Below, piece by piece: positions 13,203-24,115 of a stretch of 64,000 nucleotides of DNA. The notes under the pieces are model-generated. The model did no database searches. It was not told the origin of the DNA and saw only the letters and a list, made by a program, of their open reading frames with translations. This DNA is from Leucogyrophana mollusca (Eukaryota; Basidiomycota; Agaricomycetes; Boletales). A program made the translations under genes and the position numbers. Each line of letters starts with the position of its first letter. Positions within the stretch are counted from its first letter, which is position 1. Location: the NCBI GenBank assembly GCA_021014945.1, contig MU266347.1, positions 62,001 to 126,000 on the forward strand, read 5' to 3'.

Positions 13203-14216
13203 TGTCGCAAGTGAGGGTCAGCAATGGGACGGGCGGGAAGTAGTTCAGGAGCTTGATATAGTCACGCTGAGGACTACCTCGGGGAAACTGGGTGCTAATG
13301 GATGGAGCATACAGTCAAGTTTTCCCGCGGAGGTGGGCGAACAACGCAAATGGAACCAGCTATTGATCACCCCTCGAAGTCCCGTGGTGTGCATGCCTGA
13401 ACGGGTGCCCGCCTGAATGCTAATTGGCCGGGAAAGTCACGAGCTCTGGTAAATCAATGACACAAGCTGTCTTCACTTACCGCTGCGGTACTTGTAATCC
13501 GGTTTTACCTTGATAGCGAGCAGAGATACTGGAACCGTTATCGCAGGCATAGTTCGATGCTGTTCATCGAGCCATACGACAGATGCGAGCATTCGACATG
13601 TGACCGGAGAAACAAGAATATTTAGAGTGCTTCAAAGGCGCAAAGCGACAAAAGCGCGAGCGAGAAGCACTCCAGTCGCCATTTTCAGAACAATATGTCC
13701 CTGGGTGATGCCGGCTCGATCGTGACGGTTGAATGACATCCCCCACGACTTCAAATTTCGCGGAGGTGGGGAAGGAAGCTGGGGTAAACTTGGGGAAATC
13801 AAATTTCAGAGTCCGAATGAGCCACCTAATCCGGTAGGTCACTAGGAACGATTTCCCTGCGTGGGGTTTTTCTTCCGCTTCCTCCTGTTACTGTTTCTTT
13901 ATATCTACAGTTTCGTTTGGATGCCTGCTTGTTTGATGAAAAACATAATTCTACGCTATTCGCCAACCCTTGAGGCTTAGAGCTGGCTTTAACGAACCGC
14001 CAAATCAAGTTGGACCGCTGAAAGCTTGAAATACGACTGGAGACAGCCTGGAAAGAATCCCAGTGGCATATTCCCTAGGCGGGCCCAGAGAGCCCTTGAT
14101 AGGAAGATATGCCATTATTGTGATACCCCTTCGCTGGTCTCCTCAAGGCATGTGGTTTGGTGTTATGCAACGGATAAATCCACAGGCAATGTTCAAGCGT
14201 CCAGCTCCGTAAATAC
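13203..14216. other. Intergenic between transporters B and C
   Basis: Holds the promoter of copy B, including the block shared with copy A at 13280-13312, and the 3' flank of copy C. No gene or RNA seen. Confidence 0.55.
13280..13312 (-). promoter_or_regulatory. Upstream block conserved with copy A
   Basis: Counterpart of 9092-9126: the same GGGGAAACTGGGTG and AATGGATGGAGCATAC words at the same distance from the start codon. The flanking intergenic sequence is much less alike. Confidence 0.6.
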
Positions 14217-17200
14217 TCATAAAGTGTGTTCAATCTCTGACTTAGTCACATCTTCCATCTTCTCGTTACTTGGCGCTCCACTTCCAGCTGAGGTCGCCAC
14301 CCCTGCGATCTGTGCCACAGTAGCGTCCCCGTCGAAAATACTAGTGTAGAAATATCAGTTAGTAGCTAAGCCAGGGATAAGTGGTACTTACGCCGCGGTC
14401 TCTTCCAGTGTCCGCTTTGATAGACGTCAGACCTTACCGAAACGGACAACATATGACGCGACCCACATTTTTGGTTTCTACGACGTAGAAGTAGATAAAC
14501 ACGGCCTCGAAACAGAGCCAGAAGAGATAGACAAGCTATAACGCCAGAGTGATAAGCACCTCCTATAATCAAGGTACGAACATGGATGAGGATCCGACTC
14601 ACATAGTATTTCCAGCCAATTCTAGACCACACTAATCAGCTGACCATGTTATTTCAATAGAATAGTGGTCATGCTTACGCAGCGAGAGCAATAGGGTTCA
14701 CGTATCTGAGAAGATAACACAATCCTTAGTAACGCACATGATACGAGTGCGGAAGACGCAACTGATTGAAAATCAACGAGATAGATATCGTAAAACTAAA
14801 CACCGTGAAGCCCTTGGCGCGTATAGAAAACGGAAGGACTTCGACAGCATAACTACGGTTGGAGTCAGACGCAGTCTACTCGGTGAGAGGGGGGAGTGGC
14901 TCACGCGACATTTAATGGAACAAATGCGCACTGTAGCCACGATCAGTAGCTGCGTTAGTGGCAGTGGAAAGTATAAATACATACACCATCTATTCGATCA
15001 TGCATGCGAGTGAGCACAGCCAATAGACCAGTGCAACGAACGACTTACAAAATCCTTGATACAGGACTAAGCAGAGTTCAGCGCCAATCCCTTGTAATGG
15101 TGTGCGGACTTACAGATCATGACAATTACCGCATGTCCTGCAGCAAGGTTACCTGTCTGAGAGTCGACCGCGAAACATGCCGTTTGTAGAGTCCAAAACA
15201 CGATCATCCCTACACAACAGAATATCGATATGTCAGCGCCATGGCGAACGCTTAGGAGGCGCACCAATTACGGAAGTGAGAAATATGGTACGCCTTCCGG
15301 CCTTATCGCACAGGAGACTCCCTGTGAGCCCCACGACAAGGCTCCATATGCTTAGAAGTCCATTCTAACGGAGCTCAGATAATGTGACGCCCTTGGATCA
15401 AGCAAGATTCTTACGACTAAGAGCTGAGTCGTTGGGTTTGTGACTAGGAGATAACCGGTCAGACATCTCTGGAATTTGGGCAGTGACATCTTCTATACTT
15501 ACTTCCTATATCGTCAAACACCTATCCAGTATTTAGCGCAGTCGGACAATATGGACTTCGGAAACTGACTTTGTTCAGGTCTTCACATTGCAAGGGTTAG
15601 TCCCCGACGTGGATTTAGTGACAAATAAAACGCACAGTACGAGCTACCAAGCAGACTCATCAAGAAGGCACGACACGAAATCGAGTATGACACCTACGTG
15701 AGTCCATTCCCTGACCACTGAGAGAAGAATGCGATCGCGATAATGACACGCAAACGCCTTCTATTTCCCGGAGACCGGATGAGACTCGCCCAGCCGATAT
15801 TGGCGGAGACGTCTCGGTCCAAAGCAATCGCCGTTTTGATCTCCTCGAATTCATATTCGACCAGAGGATCCTGCCTACCACATAATTATCGATGAATCTG
15901 TGCCGCAATGTCTCGACATCACTCACTCATTGCCATCGGCATGATAGTAAGCGAGGGTGCGGCGCGCTTCCTCTTCCCTGAAAGTTCGGGGTAGTATTGA
16001 GAATTAGGATAGGGCACAGAAAAAGGCCAAATCTCACCTTCCTTTGCCAATGAGCCAACGAGGGGACTCTGGCACAAACCAAAGTAGAAATATCTGAATC
16101 ACAGAAGGCAAGCCTTGTAAGGCAGACGGCGCCCTCCAAGCCCAACTCGATGCAATATTGAATGTTCCAAACGTCTGCCGATTAAATGAAGACAATGAAA
16201 CCTCGAAGGAGCTGGACTTACGGTCCAAGCGGCACTTCGCGGGGCCACGTTGTGTGTGAGGGAACATTATTCACCGGAAGACTCGGCAAAAAACTTACAT
16301 GATGCTCCCAAGGAAACTGTGATGCACAGTCGAGTGCAGAATGGAACGGAGCCAGGAGAAGCACTCACTACATGGTGTTATACAGAGCCGTCGCTTGAGC
16401 GCGGTGGGAAGGAAATGCGATCTCTGTCACCAGCAAAGGGGCAGCGTTGGATGCAAACGTCAAACCAAAACCAATTAAGAATCTGATACTGTTTGAGTCG
16501 CCGAATACGTCAAGATGAAGTTGACTTACCGGGCGCCTATGAACATGTTCACAGATTGACTTGCGGTTTGAATCGCGGTTGCGATCACCATCAAGATCGC
16601 CCCGAACACGACAGAGAATCTCCGCCCGAAACCGTCACTTGCATAAGGGGTAAATGGCAACCCAGCAAGCGACCCAATATTCTGACAACTCGTCGGCTTA
16701 ATGGCCTAGCGAAGACTAGGAATTTTCTTCACCTGGATGGCGTTGAGCAAGCCCAGCTAATGGAGAAGTTAACATAACGGAGGCGACATATCATGCTACT
16801 CAATACCTTCCCTCCGTTCGGATAATCGAATGCTGCATTCCACTGAGTCAATGACTGGAGCCCGTCTAGAAGGCGTCAATGAGAGATGGCACGGGTTTGC
16901 AGTGCAACCACGCACTCATCATACTTCCTGGAGAGGAACGATCAACGCGAAGGAAGCCTATTAGAACTGAAGTAAATACCATCATAACCATTCGTCGAGG
17001 ACGTGATCAACCTAGAAGCGAGCGGAAACATTTAACAAGGCATGCATGATGAAATTATCGGTACTTGCAGCGTGGCAATCCAAAAGTTCAGCAAGATCAA
17101 ACCTTGCACGAGTGTACCATGATGAGAACAATGAACTGAAGGCAAAATCATGGTCTACGCACGTCGATTTCTCCACCAAGGCCTGGAGTCATCAATTAGG

Positions 17201-17247
17201 TGAGAATAACCAGCGCTGCTTGCACTGACAACAGCAGGCCCTCCCAT
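14217..17247 (-). CDS. MFS sugar transporter, tandem copy C
   Basis: Third copy. It starts MGGPAVVSASSAGYSHLI at 17247 and ends TKSEIEHTL at 14217. Visible blocks are RLILLNFWIATLQLITSS, LGLLNAIQ (its own 24-nt exon), NIGSLAGLPFTPYASDGFGR with the sugar-porter G-R-R loop, FLIGFGLTFASNAAPLLV and FDGDATVAQIAG. The 12-nt exon is at 16916-16927. An apparent stop (TAG) after YNTM disappears when the GT donor inside it is used, which restores MYFLGSI as in copy D. The C-terminal tail is shorter and different from A and B, so C is an older branch. Intact as far as I can follow it. Substrate unknown. Confidence 0.86.
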
Positions 17248-18236
17248 GATGCTTAAGAAACAATGCAGAGAGCCGAGTCAGGTTTCCAAGGCAAGGTGTT
17301 CGGATTATATGTCATTGCAAGCCCACGGAGACTGTCAGGTATGGAGTACGCCGGTATCGGACTTTCGAAAAGTGCCAGTGCATGTTCAGTTGAGCCTGGA
17401 AGAGAACACGCGCTGGTTTGACAGGTGACCAGAGGTGATCGCCATGAGAGCCACTCGTCCAATGATAGATAGAAGTAATGATGGGAAGAACACGAGAGGG
17501 CATGTGATAGCGAAGAGACCCGTCTTGGAAAAGATGAGAGATAGACTGGGCGCCATAGGTTGTTACGATCGTGTATTACACGCCAGGAGCCACAGAACAA
17601 TTCATTTCCAGGTTGATAGGCACGTCGAGGACCATCAAATTGAATAGACCTCCCGTGCGCACACTTGCCAGATCTCGTCGTTCATGGGCGTCCATCGGTC
17701 GAGATTCGAGAAGCGCCTGGTGGAACGTTCGAAGGGCAGCTAAACTTGTTCGAGCTTAAGCTCTCCTTGAGGAGTCCGCGGGACGAGGACTTGTACAAGG
17801 AAGGCGCAGCACAGGTGCCATTCAGATATCATATTAGAACGAGCCAAGGTTCCGATCTTAGGAACGAAGACGGGCGCAGGATCGAGAGGGTGTCGGACCG
17901 GGTGGGGTTGTGCAACACTGCATAGTCAGCTGGGGCCGGTACATTGCAGCTGATATTGTGCTGACACCGTAGTTTGCACTGTAGGAGAGCACGCGAAGTG
18001 TGACTGGCGATATCTGCCGGTAAATATGCTGTCAAGTTTCAAAGTCTCGGGTCGTTTCAGTTTTAACAACCAGTAGCATATGGAAGTGATGAGCAGATTA
18101 TTCATTCCTTTCGTGGGCTGGGGATACAGTAAGTAGACCGATTCTGAACTTTATCGTCACATAGCTATCATGTACATCTTGAAGAATAAAAGGCAGCTAG
18201 AATAAGTCCTTGTTACCACCCGTCTAGCGGGTAAGC
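17248..18236. other. Intergenic between transporters C and D
   Basis: Promoter of copy C and 3' flank of copy D. Short open frames on both strands look like chance. I did not find the block shared by the A and B promoters here. Confidence 0.5.
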
Positions 18237-21200
18237 TTAGTTGGTGGCGACCTCAGACTCTGACTTCGTCTCCTTCTCCTCAATTTCATCTGCACGGTGG
18301 ACGAGGCCAGCGTGGATGGCAGCTTGGTCTGCAATTTGTTTCAAGCCTTCCTCGCCTTCGAACAAGCTTTGATATCAAGTTTCAGGTGAGCAACACAGAC
18401 AGGGAAAAGAAACGTTTGTACGCACGCAGCTGTCTCCTCCAAGGTGCGCTGGGTGAAAGAAATTAGGTGAGCAATTTCCGGACGCAAAAACGGAGAAAAT
18501 AGTGAACGTACGTTCTTGGTCTCGACGATGAAGATGTAGCAGAACACTAGCTCGAAGCATTGCCAGAACAGGTAAACAAGCTGGAATATCGATGTCAGAT
18601 AACATGGTATGAATGTTGGTAACGAGTACTCACGTAGTACTTCCATTGCAGACTAATGCGGTCGGATAGTTAGCGTTCAGGGATGTATGTATCATTACAA
18701 GAAGCACTTACGCGTTGAGGGCAATTGGGTTGACATATCTACAGAACGGTAAGACCTATTGTTCACCAAGGAGAGATTGGATAGCGGACTGACTGGTTGA
18801 AGATTAGCGATAGCGATAACACAAAGTTGAAGACGATGAAGCCTTTGGCACGGATGGCGTAAGGTAAAATCTCGACAGTGTACCTGGAGCAGTATATTAT
18901 CAGGGATTGCCACCACCACCACGATCCCAATTCACTTACGATACAATGAGAGGCGTGAAAGCAAGCTGGGAGGATAATCGTCAGCAAGACCATGGCAGCA
19001 AGATGGAGTCCAAGCTAGTAAGGACGAACATCGTCTGAAAAAGAGACATTCTCAGTCAGTGCTTATGCTGTGAGCGGGGTCCAAAATACGCTTACAAAAT
19101 CCGTAGAACAAGACTGAATGTGGCGGTCAACGTCAGTAATACGACGACTTGGTTTCTGCCAACTTACAAATGAACACGATAACCGCATGGCCGGAGGCCA
19201 GACTGCCAGTTTGCTGATCGATAGAGAAACAGATGGTTTGAGCGGTCCAGAACACGATCATGCCTGCAGCGCAGCAATCTCAGGGCCTATTCAGAGAACA
19301 CTATCGTAAGGGAGAACGCACCAACACAGGAGGTCAGGAATAGAGGCCGTCTACCAGCACGGTCGCAGCAGAATCCTGCCCCGATGGCGACAATGAAATT
19401 GAAAATATTCAAGAGACCGTTCTGTATAGTGGGTGAGTGAAGAGTATACAAGGTATACAGTGTGCACTTGCAATAAGTAGCTGAGTAGTGGGGTCCGTAA
19501 CTGTGGTAGTGGTGTCAGTCTGGCTATCGGTAATAAAAGCTAGTAAAACCTACTTCCGATGTCAGTGAAGACCTTGTTGAGATCTACACCCGAGGTGAGT
19601 AATACGTCGATCTACTGTGTGCGTGCCACTCACAGTAGGACCTGGAGGAGCGGCCACGATGTCAACATGATCACACGTCAAAGATATCATGTGACTTACA
19701 CTAAGCCGTTCCCTGACCATTGCGAGAAAATGGCAAGAGCGATGATGATGCGCATGCGCTTCCTGTTACCGGGGTTCTTGACCAAGCTCAACCATCCAAC
19801 GTTGGCAGCGACCTCGCGGTCGAAAGCGATGGCAGCCTTGATTTCTTCGAACTCGTACTCTACGAGTGGGTCTTGCCTGTTTCGGTTTCAGATTAGCGCC
19901 TTACCCACTATGAGAGAAGACACCAAGAAGTGCTCACTCGTTACCGTTGGCATGGTAGTAGGCCAAGATCTGGAGAGCCTTGTCCTCCCTGGTCGTGCGA
20001 ATTAGAAAAATAGTTTTTGAACCGCTATTATTGAGAAACTTACTTTCCATGACTCACGAGCCAACGTGGGGACTCGGGAACAAACCAAATCAAGAACACT
20101 TGAATGACTGAGGGAAGACCCTGGAGAGCAGAGGGAACTCTCCACGCCCAGCTGCTGGGAATACGGAAGGTACCATAAGTCTAAAGGTCAGGCGGGATCG
20201 TCAGCGTGGGTGTGGGGAGGAGAGGTTGCAACTTACGGTCCATGCAGCGCTGTATTGCGGATGCATTTCATAGTCAGTGCTCGAAAAGCACACTCGTTGC
20301 CTTTAAGTCTTACATAATGCTTCCCAGGTACCTGGAGGGGAGGCATGATGAGACAGCATTGGTTTGTGCACAGGCTCCTTTGACTCACCAGAGAGTGTTG
20401 TACATGGAAGTTGCTTGCCCACGGTGGGAAGGGTAGGCCACCTCCGTCACAAGCAACGGAGCAGCAGACGCCGCGAAAGTTAGGCCGAAACCGATCAAGA
20501 ACCTTGAATCGCACAATCAAACGACAGCCCCCTTTGACTTAGGAAAACTTACCGGGCACCAATGAACATCTGAACCGACTGACTTGCAGTTTGGATGGCA
20601 GTTGCTGCAATCATCAAGCTTGCACCGAACAAGATAGAGAACCTTCGTCCCATGTTGTCAGCCATGTAAGGCGCAAAGGGGTAGCCGCAAAGCGAGCCAA
20701 TGTTCTGCGATGGAGACATGTGGGCTCAGTAAGCATGGCAGGCTTAATCATGGAACGGCTCACTTGAATAGCATTGAGCAATCCAAGCTAGAAGTAGACT
20801 CAGTGGAAGTGGAGTAAATGGACGCTGCGAAGCGCGCACCTTTCCCCCAGTTGGATAGTCAAATGCCTGGTTCCATTGTGTCAAGGATTGCAGACCATCT
20901 ACTCCGGATTGAGCGCGAAGTCAGCATGAATGCCATTTTTACGTACTCATCATACTGCCTGCGTGATTGTCAGCTGTCTGCGTTTAATTCTAATTGCGGT
21001 AACTGGAGCTCACCATCATAACCATTTGTCGAGGACGTTATTAACCTGTTAACGGCAGGGTTAGGAAACGGTCAATATTTCGTTTTGTTCCACTTGCATA
21101 ATGGCGATCCAGAAGTTTAGGACGAGTAGACCTGTAATGTATATGCATTGAGCATGCCTTCCCGCAGCTGTTGTTCAGCAATTGTACCCACGCGTGTTCT

Positions 21201-21276
21201 TGTACCATGGCTTCGTATCGAGCAGGTGAGTGTAGGCAGCAGTGCCACTGGAGACGATGGCGGGACCGGCACCCAT
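18237..21276 (-). CDS. MFS sugar transporter, tandem copy D
   Basis: Fourth copy and the most divergent. It starts MGAGPAIVSSGTAAYTHLL at 21276 and ends TKSESEVATN at 18237. Clear family marks are YPFAPYMADNMGRRFSILFG (loop 2-3 G-R-R), FVPESPRWLV (PESPR box at the end of the first half), DPLVEYEFEEIKAAIAFDRE, YTVEILPYAIRAKGF and KNRTLEETAALF. The tail EGEEGLKQIADQAAIHAG replaces the DGDD(T)VAQIA tail of A-C. It has roughly twenty short introns, with a 12-nt exon at 20947-20958, an 18-nt exon encoding YLGSI and a 13-nt exon at 20237-20249 encoding AAWT. No disabling lesion seen. The substrate is probably a sugar such as a hexose or disaccharide, by family only. Confidence 0.9.
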
Positions 21277-24115
21277 GTTTCGTGTCGAAGTCGGATGGGT
21301 GGCGAATAGAGAGAGCGACAGGTATTAACGAACGACTGTTTTTATGAGAAGCCGACTGTGAACACGAACACTTTCGGAGTTCGTGGAGCACAGGCAGGAT
21401 AGTGGTTTACCCGCGCCGATGAGAATAAGGCACGGAAGGAACACGAAGAAAAGAGCGACGACCTGGATAGGTTTGTTGAAACGAGAGAAGCCGAGACGCA
21501 CTCTCCGAACAGGAAAGAGCACGGGCCGCTTGGGATCAACGTTGTTTGTTGCAACGAAGAAATACCGAGCTATTTTCAGAGGCAGGGGTCACGTAAGGAT
21601 GCATCGAAGACGCGTTATTCAGAAGCGAAGTTACCCAGGGGTTGTCACTGACGTGACTTTCTAACTCACCCAGTAAGAGACTCTACAACTATGCTTTCAC
21701 GTTCGTTTGCTTGCTATTTCTCGCTCTGGCTGTCGTTGCACTGTCCTAGATTCCATAGTTCTTGAACGCATCAAGCAGTACTGCTATTACGCATATCCCG
21801 AAGTTCGGTGGCGACGCACTTTTTTTTTTAACTCCTTTGCGTCAGTGGCACAGGGATCAGTTTCACAGGAGCGTGTTCTTTCCGAGCTTTCTCCCCCGCA
21901 TCACCGACCATGGAGTTGGCCAGTCGGGAACGTCGCAGAGTTACGATAAGCTGGGGATTCGGTCAGCAAAATATTCATTCAGGCGCCATTCGTGATTTCG
22001 CTGAGTGTTCCGGCACTGTCGCATCATGCTGGCCCAAAATACACGCGTTTCGATTCGCGAGGGTGAGGAATCTGTTTTCCCGGTCAATGGGTCAATGCAT
22101 AGAAGGTGGTGCCGGGCCCGAACGGTCACTAAGTAACGATTTTGTTCCATCCCGGGGCCCCATCTGGGGCATCAAAACATGGCTTCCATCGCCTGCATGG
22201 CTCAAAGAATGGAGAGAGCTGTTGTGCTCATGGAGGTAAGTAAACCAAAAATCTCTCACCGGATAGTCACACCTTCCGAGTGCCGCCTGTCGCGCGTTGC
22301 CACGTGGTTGCCAAACAGACGTCACTTCCTGTGCTGCCAAAGGCCAAAAACCTTCTGCTTAGGACTATCGTACAAGCCTGCATTAGAGCGTTCAGCTCTT
22401 ATCAACAAGTCCTTCCGGTGCGGTCCTGGAGAATCTGCGAAGCTATCTGCTAGGAGGTTTTGCCACTTACAGGAACAGCAAACGCACCAGCCCACTTAAC
22501 AGTTGCAGTGGCTCAAGGGTGGCCGGAATACCCTTGCCCACTCAGCTCCGTCCGCGGCAGAGATGTATTCATGGTGTTTGCATCATTCTATCGCGGAAAG
22601 CGCCCGCCCGAAAGGCATGTTCATATTCCGACCCATGCTCCGCGGAACGGAGGTAAGGACTACCGTTCTTTATGCGAGGTCCGACATGGACACAGCCGCT
22701 ATGCTCCTGGCGGAATGGGGCCGGGTATTGATCTGATAGTGCGCCGACGCACTGATGGATAGGCATTCTCTATACGCATTCTCTCGACGCCTTAGAGTAA
22801 CTTCGACGTTACATCCAGCGTTCGCATCATGGCCTCGCCATATTAATCTTGTCCGTATTGGTGAGTCTTGTTCACCTTCTTATATGTCACTCCAAGTCAC
22901 CAGGCCCTCCATTTGTTCGATTCTTTGGCGCTTCCCCGCGATACTGATATCTTGGCCTTCCGTGCTATCGTCACTTGGTCTTTCAACCATCGCGCGACTG
23001 TACCTATTTGCTGATGAATACATAACCTTCCCAGCTTTTCTCCTACTGGAGCCACGTAACTGTATCATATCCGCGACATGGTTCTTATCAGATATGTACT
23101 TATCGCAAAGCATCTTCGCCCACGAGTCACCTCATCGAAATGGCCTTTCGTATACACCACTTCTGGCCAAGCCTCATTTCCAGTAACTCCGCCGTTGTGC
23201 TCGTCATATGATGGAGGAACGCCCAGTGCGTCCGACCATCCACAGCCTTGTTTGGATGGAACACCCGAACCTCTTTCCGGTCTCACCCGCAGCTGGCCCT
23301 CCGCGCAATGCTTGGGTGTGCCCGACAGTCTCCTTTAATTTGGCCGCATACTTCGACCACTTTCCCCCAGGATCCCCCTTCATATCGGATGTGGAACTGC
23401 CTTTCTCGGCGTGGAAGTTCTCCATGGATTTCCGCTCTCGCGGCGCCATTTAGGAGCTTAACTTGGCTAGGAACCACTGCAAGTCAGCCTTTCGGACCGC
23501 TATGAGTGGTAGCTATTGCAGCCTCATGGTCACCGAGTCTCCCACGAAACTTGCCGCCATCTGTTCCATATATCGTCTATTTCCTGACGTGGCCGCGGCC
23601 TTGAGAAAGCTGAGTTTCACCTATCCTTAAACCACATGGTATATTTAGCCCATTCGGCCGTCCTGTCTCCCTGCCGAACGGATGTGAACTGGAAGGTCCG
23701 GAGTATGGAGGGCATATCAGAGCCTAGCACAGCTGCTTCTCCTCTTGTTAGAGCCGCTCATGTCCTCTCCGCAGCCCGACCGCAGCCTATGGTTTGTCAC
23801 TAGATTAACGACTATGTACCAGATCCCTCTAGAAGTTCCTCGAGCGGCTGTTTCTCCACAATGGCGCCTTGCCACGCATCACATGGTGGTGGCACACGGT
23901 TCGTGTACTTAGGGAAATTAGTGAGCATTCCAAATATAGACACTCATTAGCTAATATCTTCTCACATGCGAAATTGCCCTCGTGATACGAGGACTCTTTT
24001 CACTTTGCCTTCCTGAAGCCAGGCCACCGTGCTTGCCTCGTGTGTGTCAGTTCTGAGCTTACATTACTGTGCAAGGGCTCTTTGCTCTTGACCACCATCA
24101 CACGCACCGATCACA
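21277..24115. other. 2.8 kb stretch without a recognisable gene
   Basis: Many overlapping open frames of 60-145 codons occur on both strands, mainly 22.1-23.5 kb (for example 22755-23186 plus and 23204-23449 minus). None shows a known domain, and no single strand gives a coherent spliced protein. It may be a decayed gene or transposon, or an unannotated RNA. The last 300 bp, C/T-rich, should be the aminopeptidase promoter. Confidence 0.4.

Noticed and set aside
16366..16378. Apparent premature stop (TAG) in transporter copy C after YNTM
   Set aside because: A GTGAGT donor starts inside the stop codon; splicing to the next AG restores MYFLGSI in frame, matching copy D.
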